Shown here piece by piece: positions 25,401 through 37,800 of a stretch of DNA of 64,000 bases. The notes under the pieces are model-generated. The model saw only the letters and a program-made list of their open reading frames with translations. It ran no database searches and was not told the origin of the DNA. Source of the stretch: Micromussa lordhowensis. Lineage: Eukaryota > Cnidaria > Anthozoa > Scleractinia > Lobophylliidae. Location: positions 33,388,820 to 33,452,819 of the forward strand of contig OZ026600.1 of the NCBI GenBank assembly GCA_964020085.1, given 5' to 3'. The stretch's first letter is position 1. Every line of letters starts with the position of its first letter. Both the position numbers and the translations under genes were made by a program.

Positions 25401-25660
25401 CCTCTTCACAACGGCAACCTTGGGGACAGACGCAAGTTCTGGGGAGGTAGGAGTGTAAGGCTGGTTTTTTTTTCGAGAGTGCAAAATTAGAAATTGCTGA
25501 TTTTGCTGATAATCTGAGTAACAATCAAAATTTAAGAAAAAAACAGAAACCGAAAAAAGCAGAGACCACCGTTTGTCAGTCGTTGATGAACTGCCCTTTG
25601 TCAAAAGGTTATTTTTGTAGTCAGGACGTTATTTTTGTAGCCATTGCCGTTGTGGAGAGG
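25401..25660. repeat. MITE-like inverted-repeat element (duplicate copy)
   Basis: Copy of 9379-9638 with the same CACAACGGCAA inverted ends, carried by the segmental duplication. Confidence 0.55.
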
Positions 25661-26649
25661 TGGCCATTATAGAGAGGATAAAATAAATTGAATGTATGAA
25701 GTGCCTGGCTGGACAAAAACGGTGTACATAGAAAGATTCGTTAACAATCATTTGGTGCTGGCAAGCAAGAAAGCGAAGCAAGCCCGAGGTAGCGAGTACG
25801 GAGTAGGCGAACCCCCCTTCCACACACACTCTATGCGTTAGCAGAAGTATATAGTTTCTAGTCGTGTATAAAAAGCTGGCCGCGTTTGTGTTGTTTAGCA
25901 AAGGTAAGAATATGATTTTGCATTTCTTGTGACCTTCGCACGACAAAAGTAACAGCTGGTAAGGCTACTCGTCAAGATAAGAAAATTTAGACCGCGATTA
26001 TTATTCAGGTTTTAGCAAATAAGGTGGGCGAATCTGAGACACGGCCATTTAACCAAAAGATAGATCAACCACCACACAGCGGGCCCTCGCATCAGGGCAA
26101 AGGACGAACGAAAGATAATCTTGCCTATTGTGCGGTGTCTATTGTAAATTTTAATATGCGGTCATCTGGTAAGAGGTCTGGAACCGAGAAATGTTCGGAA
26201 ACCGTTTGGAACTCTTAAATTCTCGGTGCACGATCGGACGCCCCGATAATTAATTGTCGGCCCTTCTAGACCATGTAATATTTTTGACTCCAGACCTCAG
26301 AATACCGAGTATTTACTATTCAAAAAGGCCACCACGAAGCAGAAGATGTGTTGTCTCCTTCAGTCGTTCTCCAAATTCGAATAGCTGACTTTTCTCTTTT
26401 GATTGGAGCCATTAAAAGCTGCAATTCAATTTCAGACAAAACACGTTGGGATCCATTCGGAAGCGTCAGATATGTTCAAGAATGCCGTAAAATGTAGCGT
26501 GTATGCGAACTATAACAGACAATTACTTGAACAAATTGGAACTGATGTTGCGTGTTCTTAAAAGAAATAACTTATACTTAAAAATGTTCCATTTTTTGAA
26601 ACAAAAGAGAAAAATGTTGCCAAAAACCGAAAAAAATTTATCCGTCTTC

Positions 26650-29600
26650 CAGAGTGGACAGAAAACATTTGATGCGTTTTTCAGAGTGGAAACGCCGTTT
26701 TCACATTTCTCTGGTGTAGTGTGGACAGAAAACATTTGATGCGTTTTTCAGAGTGGAAACGCAGTTTTCACATTTCTCTGGTGTAGTGTGGACAGAAAAC
26801 ATTTGATGCGTTTTTCAGAGTGGAAACGCAGTTTTCACATTTCTCTGGTGTAGTGTGGACAGAAAACATTTGATGCGTTTTTCAGAGTGGAAACGCAGTT
26901 TTCACATTTCTCTGGCGTAGTGTGAACAGAAAACAATTGATGCGTTTTTCAGAGTGGAAACGCAGTTTTCACATTTCTCTGGTGTAGTGTGGACAGAAAA
27001 CATTTGATGCGTTTTTCAGAGTGGAAACGCAGTTTTCACATTTCTCTGGCGTAGTGTGGACAGAAAACATTTGATGCGTTTTTCAGAGTGGAAACGCAGT
27101 TTTCACATTTCTCTGGTGTAGTGTGGACAGAAAACATTTGATGCGTTTTTCAGAGTGGAAACGCAGTTTTCACATTTCTGCGGTGTAGTGTGGACAGAAA
27201 ACATTTGATGTGTTTTTCAGAGTGGAAACGCAGTTTTCACATTTCTCTGGTGTAGTGTGGACAGAAAACATTTCATGCGTTTTTCAGAGTGGAAACGCAG
27301 TTTTCACATTTCTCTGGTGTAGTGTGTACAGAAAACATTTGATGCGTTTTTCAGAGTGGAAACGCAGTTTTCACATTTCTCTGGTGTAGTGTGGACAGAA
27401 AACATTTGATGCGTTTTTCAGAGTGGAAACGCAGTTTTCACATTTCTCTGGTGTAGTGTGGACAGAAAACATTTGATGCGTTTTTCAGAGTGGAAACGCA
27501 GTTTTCACATTTCTCTGGCGTAGTGTGGACAGAAAACAGTTGATGCGTTTTTCAGAGTGGAAACGCAGTTTTCACATTTCTCTGGTGTAGTGTGGACAGA
27601 AAACATCTGATGCGTTTTTCAGAGTGGAAACGCAGTTTTCACATTTCTCTGGCGTAGTGTGGACAGAAAACATTTGATGCGTTTTTCAGAGTGGAAACGC
27701 AGTTTTCACATTTCTCTGGTGTAGTGTGGACAGAAAACATTTGATGCGTTTTTCAGAGTGGAAACGCAGTTTTCACATTTCTCCGGTGTAGTGTGGACAG
27801 AAAACATTTGATGCGTTTTTCAGAGTGGAAACGCAGTTTTCACATTTCTCTGGTGTAGTGTGGACAGAAAACATTTGATGCGTTTTTCAGAGTGGAAACG
27901 CAGTTTTCACATTTCTCTGGCGTAGTGTGGACAGAAAACATTTGATGCGTTTTTCAGAGTGGAAACGCAGTTTTCACATTTCTCTGGTGTAGTGTGGACA
28001 GAAAACATTTGATGCGTTTTTCAGAGTGGAAACGCAGTTTTCACATTTCTCTGGCGTAGTGTGGACAGAAAACATTTGATGCGTTTTTCAGAGTGGAAAC
28101 GCAGTTTTCACATTTCTGCGGTGTAGTGTGGACAGAAAACATTTGATGCGTTTTTCAGAGTGGAAACGCAGTTTTCACATTTTTGCGGTGTAGTGTGGAC
28201 AGAAAACATTTGATGTCTTTTTCAGAGTGGAAACGCAGTTTTCACATTTCTCTGGTGTAGTGTGGACAGAAAACATTTGATGCGTTTTTCAGAGTGGAAA
28301 CGCAGTTTTCACATTTCTCTGGTGTAGTGTGTACAGAAAACATTTGATGCGTTTTTCAGAGTGGAAACGCAGTTTTCACATTTCTCTGGTGTAGTGTGGA
28401 CAGAAAACATTTGATGCGTTTTTCAGAGTGGAAACGCAGTTTTCACATTTCTCTGGTGTAGTGTGGACAGAAAACATTTGATGCGTTTTTCAGAGTGGAA
28501 ACGCAGTTTTCACATTTCTCTGGCGTAGTGTGGACAGAAAACAGTTGATGCGTTTTTCAGAGTGGAAACGCAGTTTTCACATTTCTCTGGTGTAGTGTGG
28601 ACAGAAAACATTTGATGCGTTTTTCAGAGTGGAAACGCAGTTTTCACATTTCTCTGGCGTAGTGTGGACAGAAAACATTTGATGCGTTTTTCAGAGTGGA
28701 AACGCAGTTTTCACATTTCTCTGGTGTAGTGTGGACAGAAAACATTTGATGCGTTTTTCAGAGTGGAAACGCACTTTTCACATTTCTCTTGCGTAGTGTG
28801 GACAGAAAACATTTGATGCGTTTTTCAAAGTGGAAACGCAGTTTTCACATTTCTCTGGCGTAGAGTGGACAGAAAACATTTGATGCGTTTTGGAGAGTGG
28901 AAACGCAGTTTTCACATTTCTCTGGTGTAGTGTGGACAGAAAACATTTGATGCGTTTTTCAGAGTGGAAACGCAGTTTTCACATTTCTCCGGTGTAGTGT
29001 GGACAGAAAACATTTGATGCGTTTTTCAGAGTGGAAACGCAGTTTTCACATTTCTTTGGTGTAGTGTGGACAGAAAACATTTGATGCGTTTTTTAGAGTG
29101 GAAACGCAGTTTTCACATTTCTCTGGTGTAGTGTGGACAGAAAACATTTGATGCGTTTTTCAGAGTGGAAACGCAGTTTTCACATTTCTCTGGTGTAGTG
29201 TGGACAGAAAACATTTGATGCGTTTTTCAGAGTGGAAACGCAGTTTTCACATTTCTCTGGTGTAGTGTGGACAGAAAACATTTGATGCATTTTTCAGAGT
29301 GGAAACGCAGTTTTCACATTTCTCTGGTGTAGTGTGGACAGAAAACATTTGATGCGTTTTTCAGAGTGGAAACGCAGTTTTCACATTTCTCTGGTGTAGT
29401 GTGGACAGAAAACATTTGATGCGTTTTTCAGAGTGGAAACGCAGTTTTCACATTTCTCTGGCGTAGTGTGGACAGAAAACAGTTGATGCGTTTTTCAGAG
29501 TGGAAACGCAGTTTTTTACATTTCTCTGGTGTAGTGTGGACAGAAAACATTTGATGCGTTTTTCAGAGTGGAAACGCAGTTTTCACATTTCTCTGGCGTA

Positions 29601-31619
29601 GTGTGGACAGAAAACATTTGATGCGTTTTTCAGAGTGGAAACGCAGTTTTCACATTTCTCTGGTGTAGTGTGGACAGAAAACATTTGATGCGTTTTTCAG
29701 AGTGGAAACGCACTTTTCACATTTCTCTTGCGTAGTGTGGACAGAAAACATTTGATGCGTTTTTCAAAGTGGAAACGCAGTTTTCACATTTCTCTGGCGT
29801 AGAGTGGACAGAAAACATTTGATGCGTTTTGGAGAGTGGAAACGCAGTTTTCACATTTCTCTGGTGTAGTGTGGACAGAAAACATTTGATGCGTTTTTCA
29901 GAGTGGAAACGCAGTTTTCACATTTCTCCGGTGTAGTGTGGACAGAAAACATTTGATGCGTTTTTCAGAGTGGAAACGCAGTTTTCACATTTCTCCGGTG
30001 TAGTGTGGACAGAAAACATTTGATGCGTTTTTCAGAGTGGAAACGCAGTTTTCACATTTCTCTGGTGTAGTGTGGACAGAAAACATTTGATGCGTTTTTT
30101 AGAGTGGAAACGCAGTTTTCACATTTCTCTGGTGTAGTGTGGACAGAAAATATTTGATGCGTTTTTCAGAGTGGAAACGCAGTTTTCACATTTCTCTGGT
30201 GGAGAGTGGACAGAAAACATTTGATGCGTTTTTCAGAGTGGAAACGCAGTTTTCACATTTCTCCCGTGTAGTGTGGACAGAAAACATTTGATGCGTTTTT
30301 CAGAGTGGAAACGCAGTTTTCACATTTCTCTGGTGTAGTGTGGACAGAAAACATTTGATGCGTTTTTCAGAGTGGAGACGCAGTTTTCACATTTCTCTGG
30401 TGTAGTGTGGACAGAAATTATTTGATGCGTTTTTCAGAGTGGAAACGCAGTTTTCACATTTCTCTGGTGTAGTGTGGACAGAAAACATTTGATGCGTTTT
30501 TCAGAGTGGAAACGCAGTTTTCACATTTCTCTGGTGTAGTGTGGACAGAAAACATTTGATGCGTTTTTCAGAGTGGAAACGCAGTTTTCACATTTCTCCG
30601 GTGTAGTGTGGACAGAAAACATTTGATGCGTTTTTCAGAGTGGAAACGCAGTTTTCACGTTTCTCTGGTGTAGAGTGGACAGAAAACATTTGATGCGTTT
30701 TTCAGAGTGGAAACGCAGTTTTCACATTTCTCTGGTGTAGTGTGGACAGAAAACATTTGATGCGTTTTTCAGAGTGGAAACGCAGTTTTCACATTTCTCT
30801 GGTGTAGTGTGGACAGAAAACATTTGATGCGTTTTTCAGAGTGGAAACGCAGTTTTCACATTTCTCTGGTGTAGTGTGGACAGAAAACATTTGATGCGTT
30901 TTTCAGAGTGGAAACGCAGTTTTCACATTTCTCTGGTGTAGTGTGGACAGAAAACATTTGATGCGTTTTTCAGAGTGGAAACGCAGTTTTCACATTTCTG
31001 CGGTGTAGTGTGGACAGAAAACATTTGATGCGTTTTTCAGAGTGGAAACGCAGTTTTCACATTTCTCCGGTGTAGTGTGGACAGAAAACATTTGATGCGT
31101 TTTTCAGAGTGGAAACGCAGTTTTCAAATTTCTCTGGTGTAGTGTGGACAGAAAACATTTGATGCGTTTTTCAGAGTGGAAACGCAGTTTTCACATTTCT
31201 CCGGTGTAGTGTGGACAGAAAACATTTGATGCGTTTTTCAGAGTGGAAACGCAGTTTTCACATTTCTCTGGTGTAGTGTGGACAGAAAACATTTGATGCG
31301 TTTTTCAGAGTGGAAACGCAGTTTTCACATTTCTCTGGTGTAGTGTGGACAGAAAACATTTGATGCGTTTTTCAGAGTGGAAACGCAGTTTTCACATTTC
31401 TCTGGTGTAGTGTGGACAGAAAACATTTGATGCGGTTTTTAGAGTGGAAACGCAGTTTTCACATTTCTCTGGTGTAGTGTGGACAGAAAGCATTTGATGC
31501 GTTTTTCAGAGTGGAAACGCAGTTTTCACATTTCTCTGGGTTAGTGTGGACAGAAAACATTTGATGCGTTTTTCAGAGTGGAAACGCAGTTTTCACATTT
31601 CTGCGGTGTAGTGTGGACA
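26650..31619. repeat. 67-bp satellite array B (~74 units)
   Basis: Same 67-bp unit and orientation as array A. Marker variants such as ACAGTTGATGCG (27535, 28541, 29479) and GTGTGTACAG (27321, 28326) recur at about 1,005 and 938 bp, i.e. 15 and 14 units. The array stops in the middle of a unit at GTGGACAT and passes directly into the 5' flank of the complete TRAF gene. Confidence 0.97.
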
Positions 31620-31800
31620 TGTCATGTCTTGCCTGAGGTGTCACACATGATCGTGCAGGCTAGGCTGGAAGCCGTGACTTAGCCGAGCCGAAGCCTGGAT
31701 ACTGCTCCGCGCCTAGTGCATTGATTGTCAGTCCGCCATCTTGGGTTAATCCTGGGAACGAGTTTTTCCTGTTTACTGCGAAAGCGAAAGTAATATTAGC

Positions 31801-34800
31801 ATGGCGGAAGGCGGAAATATACCCGAGTTAGGCGGGTATGATTACGAGTTTACAAGTAAAGTTCCCGAGTATTGGGAATGTCTTGTTTGCCATTTAACAT
31901 TGAAAGATCCTATGCAGATTGAGAAATGTGGACACAGACTTTGTACCATCTGTATGGAATCCCTGTTGAGGTAAACGATCAGTGTCGCATGTACAAACTA
32001 TTTCTAACCGTACACACGCTAACCTGCGGTCAGAGTCTAGTATTCTGTCTAACAGCTTGCTAGCAGACTGCGGACTTTCACAGTTCCGGTTATAGCCCAG
32101 CTGAAAAGCTCTCAGGTTAGACTGAATAATGCTGCAAGTTAGCCTGTTTACGATCTGCTCTCATTAATGATGACAGGTTTAATTTCGCATACTTCGGTGA
32201 TTTCGTGTGGCTTCGGTGGTCACTATTTACAATGGTTTCGATTTCGGTTTTAATTCACCCCTGTTTCAAATTAAGTAGTTATCTTTAAGTTCATGATGCA
32301 GACGATTTCTATTCTATTATTACTTGCATGTCCAGTTTATCAGTGCACAATAGTCCAACAATACTTCTTCGCGTACGCCTTTTTTCTTTGTACATTTTGT
32401 TTTGTTTAGGAGCCCCTCACCGACATGTCCAGCAGACAGACAACCTTTGTCACGCAAGAAGGTAAATCAGACTGAAGCGGTCACGCAAACTCGTGATTGC
32501 GTGATACTCAGTGCATGACAATTAAAAGAGTTGTATGAGGGTCCTAATGGTGTTAACCGTTAGCATCAAAACAGGCCAAGATTAGCTGTTAGGCGTAAAA
32601 ACCGTAAAAATTTAACCCTTAGCCGCAATCTCTTGTTAGGAGTTTTTTTGTGTCTTCCCTTGTGGCTTGATAGAACAGTACTGGGAAAAGCCGGAAGACT
32701 ATATACCTTCAATATGTTCAAATCTTTTACTTTTGTAAGTAATGAAAATTAATTTTGATTTCCTAAGGAAAATATAGTAATCGTCAGCCGTAAAAAAGCC
32801 AAAATATTAACTGTTGGCGGTGAAAGCCACTAACGCATTGAGACCCTCTTTTAAGGTCGGTTGCACAGGTGCCATGCTTCAACTAGAATTAAAACACGTT
32901 TACGGAGTAAATTGGTAAACCCGGGGGAAAAAGTGGAGAAAATTTTGTTTAGCTCGATTAAAGTCTGTATCACCGCTAAATGTAATAACAACGCTAAATG
33001 TAATACCAACCGTAAATGTAATTGACTATTTTCCAATTGTCCATAATGCACTCTGTTTGCCCCCCACATTTTGCATAAACTATTGTTGTGAAATACTCTT
33101 GGGAGGTCTGCATATTCCCTAGAGCATTCTGCAACAATAGTTTATGCAAAATTTGGGGGGCAAACAGAGTGCATTATGGAGAATTGGAAAATAGAGAATA
33201 AAAATTAACTCCAAATGTAATACTAACCACAAATGTAATAAAAATCAACCCTAAATGTAATACCTTACCCCACCGTAAATGTAATACAATTTAACGCTAA
33301 ATGTAATAAGCTGACGAACCGTAAATGTAATACAAGTTAACCTTAAATGTAATAACACGTTATTAAGAGCGGCAAAGGCGTAAATGGTCTGGAGAGAGCT
33401 GGGCACGATGGAGTAAAGACGCGTCTCGTTGAGCTCCGTGCTGAGCAAGAGTTTTTTTGATTTAAAATTAGCCTTTACTTCTTATTACACGCGCTGTATG
33501 TCTGGTAGGAGACTTCGGTCGGGAAAGATTGTGGGAAAAGCGCAAAAAGAAGAGAGAAAAAGAAAAATTAGCCCGCGAGAAGAAGAAGAGGCAACGAAGG
33601 AAGAGTCAGCCATGAGTAACGCCATACTTGAAGAGCTCAAATCCCTTCGAAGCGACCTTACACAACAAATGCAAAAAATTAGTGATGAACTTGCAATCTT
33701 TCAAGGCACCACCGACACCCGACTTGCCAAAATTGAAAGTGTTATTTCAAAGATTGATGAAATTGACAACTTAAAGCCGAAAGTGGAGAAGCTTGAAGAA
33801 GAAGTCGCTGACATGAAGCAGTCGGTGAATATAACGTTGAATGAAACGAGTAACCTTTTTCAAGAATGTAATGTGGAGCTGCAAAGAAGAGTGCAACGCT
33901 TGGAAAGATATTCCAGAGATTTTAATATCCGTGTGATAGGTGTGACTGAACAGGACGGTGAAGACTGTTTATTAATTATACGAAACTATCTCACACTTCT
34001 TGGCTTCGAAGAAGACCTTGGCGAAATTGAGAATGCTCACCGTACTGGAAGAAAACGCAAAAAAAAAAAAAACCGAGGAATATTATTGTCAAACTCCATA
34101 GCAGACCTTTTAAGCGGGTGCTACTTCGCGTCGTCAAGAATCAGGAAAACAAGCAAGCACTGAACGGAGTTAGATTTCTGGAAGACTTCACCCCTTATGA
34201 CTTCCAAATCCGAAAAAAAGCACTCCCGATCATGAAAGAGGCATTTGACCAAGGGAAGAAAGTGCGATTTACAAGAGGAAAGCTTTTCATAGACGGTAAG
34301 GCTGTACCTGTCGAATAACTGTTTATTAGTTTGCTCAATTCGGTGCACGACGATGGTGGTGTTCTTTGCGGTAAACACCAGGCGACTAATTCGCTTGTGT
34401 TCAGACGGCTTGTGCAAGTCACGGGCGCGAACTTTGTAAATTTTAGAAAATTTTTGTCAGTTTATTATCTTCTAATGTTCGCTTTGGTTTTAGAATTAAT
34501 TTCGTGTGTACCTATTTTTCTGATTTTTCTGACCTTGTTGAACAAAAGCTTTAACATTAATTATACAATAATTAGTGCACTTTTAGTTCGTGCCTACAAA
34601 ATTTATTCAAGATCCATCTCCCCTGATAGATTTAAGTTTATTGCCTTTGTTTCCTTCCTTTTTATCTTTGAAAATGGTAGTTGGTAAATTTATTTCCTTA
34701 AATGTGAGAGGCATCAGTAATTTTCGTAAAAGAAGAACAATATTTACATGGTGTAGAAAGCAAAAAGCGGACGTTATTTTTCTTCAAGAAACGCATTCCA

Positions 34801-37800
34801 CGAAAGATAATGAACTATTGTGGAAAAGGGAATGGGGCGCTCCCATTTATTGTTCGCACGGAGCTAACAACTCTCGTGGAGTTGCAATTTTAATCCGCAA
34901 TAACTTTGATTTCTCCGTTGAAGAAATAGTCACAGACGCGAATGGTCGTTATATTATGCTCAAAGGTCTCTTGAGAGGTGAACGAGCTATTTTAGTCAAT
35001 ACATACGGTCCAAATCGCGATAATAAATTAGTTGATTTTTATCACTCTGTTCTGCAAAGTAAAAAGACAAATGATTTCGATAGTGATAACATTATAATGG
35101 GAGGTGACTTTAATTGTCCACTAAATCCTATAGTAGACAAAAGAGGTGGAAATCTAATGCCTAGGCAAAGTGTAATCAACGCTATAGAAAGTTTACAATG
35201 GGAGCTTGATCTGCATGATGTTTGGCGCATTAAAAATCCCACAGCGGAGCTTTACGTGGAGTCAACCAGAACCGTTAGTTTTGTCTAGATTAGATTACTG
35301 GCTTATCTCAAACTCGATATCAGATAATGTTTGTGAAGTAGATATAATACCATCTATTAAAACAGATCACCCTGCTATCAAAATTGAATTTAAAGATGTT
35401 GGTGATGGCGTTAAGGGACCTGGACTTTGAAAATTAAATTGCTCTTTACTAAGAGATGAAGTGTATGTTAATGAAATAAATCGCATGATTCCTACCTGGA
35501 TATACGAAGGTAGGATCCGCGCTCAGTCTGGGACTGGGTTAAGTATAATATTAAGAAGCATTCTAGAAAATACTCTATGAATAAGAACAAACAAAGAAGA
35601 AGAGAAGAGCAACTATTAAACGAACAATTTCAGAACGCGCATTTAGTTTTTCAGAATGATCCATCTGAGGAAAATTTAGTCACTTTAAATGTCCTGAAAG
35701 AAAGAATGGACAAAATGTACGAAGAAGAAGTTGAAGGTATAATTGTAAGATCCAGAGCACGCTGGCATGAATCACGGAGAAAAGAATTCTAGGTACTTTC
35801 TTAACTTAGAAAAACGAAATCACGTTAAGAAACATGTTCGGAAACTTAGGCTGAGTGGCGTTATTACTTCTGATCCTTTCGAAATTTTACAAGCTAAAAA
35901 GGAGTTCTATGAAAGTCTATATAAATCTCGTGTTTACGCGCAACAAACGAAAGCCTCCTTTAATTATGACGATCTTCCAATACCAAAGCTTTCAGAAGAC
36001 TGTAAACAGTCTGGTGAAGGAGTTATTGTATCTAGGATTAACTCAGAGTAGAGGCTGCCTGAGATGAATGCTCAAAGGTCTTGAATTCTTTTGCAATAAA
36101 TAAGACTCCTGGGAACGATGGATTACCAATAGAATTTTATCAAACTTTTTGGAATGCGGTTGGAGAACTTTTAGTGGTATCTTTCAATGAGTCTTTTATA
36201 AAAGGAGAAATGAGTCCATCGCAGAGACAATCCGTAATTACATTGATTGAGAAAAAAGATCAAGATCGTTGTGACCTTAAAAATTGGCGACCAATTTCTT
36301 TGCTAAATGTTGATGCAAAAATTGCTACTAAAGTTATTGCGGAAAGGCTGAAACGTGTGCTGCCCAATTTAGTACATGAGAATCAGTCAGGATACGTCCC
36401 AGGTCGAAGCATTTACGAAAATATCCGCTCAATCCTTGACATAATGGAATACACAAAAGATAATAATAAACCCGGTATTTTATTATTTATTGACTTGGAA
36501 AAAGCTTTTGATAGCTTAGAATGGGACTTTCTTAATAAATGTCTAGAACTATTTAATTTTGGACCAGAATTAATAAGATGGGTTAATATTTTTTACAAAA
36601 ATATTCAAAGCTGCGTCATTAATAATGGTCTGTGCTGCGACTACTTTAATATAGAGCGCGGAGTCAGACAAGGAGACCCGCTTTCTCCTTACCTGTTTGT
36701 AACAGCAGTTGAAATTTTAGCTATTGCCATTAGAAATAATGATAATATCAAAGGGATAGAAATTAATGATTTGGAGACTAAATTGTTACAGTTTGCTGAC
36801 GATACAACAGCGGTTTTATCGGATTGAACTCCGCCAACGTACTTTTTAGTTTACTTAAAGAGTTTGAGAAAGTTTCCGGCTTAAAACTAAATGTTAAAAA
36901 GACAGAAGCAATATGGATCGGTTTTCTTAGGAGTTGTGAAGATCAACCACTCGGAGTTAAATGGCAAACCTGTGTTAAATTCTTAGGAATTCATATAACA
37001 TATGATATTAAACTGTCAGTTGAGAAGAATTTTAAACAAAGACTGAAGAAAATTAAAAATGTGATTAACCTTTGGAAAGTGAGAGGGTTGTCAATCCATG
37101 GTAAAGTAACGATTATCAAGGCCTTCTTGCTTTCAAAAATGATTTTCCCCAGTTCTGTGTTAACTACTCCACCTGAAATTATAAAAGAATTTAATACTCT
37201 AGTGTTTCACTTCCTATGGAATGGAAAAGATAAGGTTACTAGACGCTCCGCTTATGCCCCCTACCATTCTGGTGGTATCAACATGGTTGATTATGAAAAC
37301 ATGGTTAAAGCCTTGAGGTTAAGTTGGTTAAAAAGAATAATTGATGATAGTTGTAGCAGTTTTTGGAAACTTTATCTTAATGACCTTTTAAGTAGTCACG
37401 GAGGATTGTTTTTATTTAATTGTAATTATGCTGTTGATAAACTAAATATATCTGATTTTTATTATGAACTGTTACTATGGTGGTCAGAATTACGAGACCT
37501 AGTTGATTGTGATGGCGAATATAGATATATTATATGGAACAACAGAGAAATTAAGATCGACGGTAAAAGTGTGTTTTATAAACGATACCTATTACAAGGT
37601 ATTAAGTATACCGAAGATTTACTTTATGATAAGACAAATATTCCCGACTCCTTTAACATTTCTGAAGGAGAAAAGTCTTTAAATTCTAATTTTTTGACTT
37701 GGACAGGATTGAGACATGCTGTGCCATTAAATTTACGTACACGTTCACCTTTCTTTACCGTCATACTTGATATGGAAAACTTTAAATGTCGTAATTATTA

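Larger units (their letters stand above)
23512..26665. repeat. Segmental duplication, copy 2
   Basis: Near-identical direct repeat of 7495-10640. The left junction is GTGGAC of the satellite directly followed by GAACGACGACGACTGATC, whereas copy 1 has GAACGACGACTGATC after TRAF exon 7. So copy 2 begins about 35 bases outside exon 7 and lacks that exon. Confidence 0.95.

Noticed and set aside
10628..31619. CRISPR-like appearance of regular repeats
   Set aside because: The whole 67-bp unit repeats with no variable spacers, and the context is a metazoan intron; it is satellite DNA.
34331..34687. 118-codon ORF between LINE ORF1 and ORF2
   Set aside because: It covers the inter-ORF region and has no LINE domain; the hydrophobic stretch is compositional.
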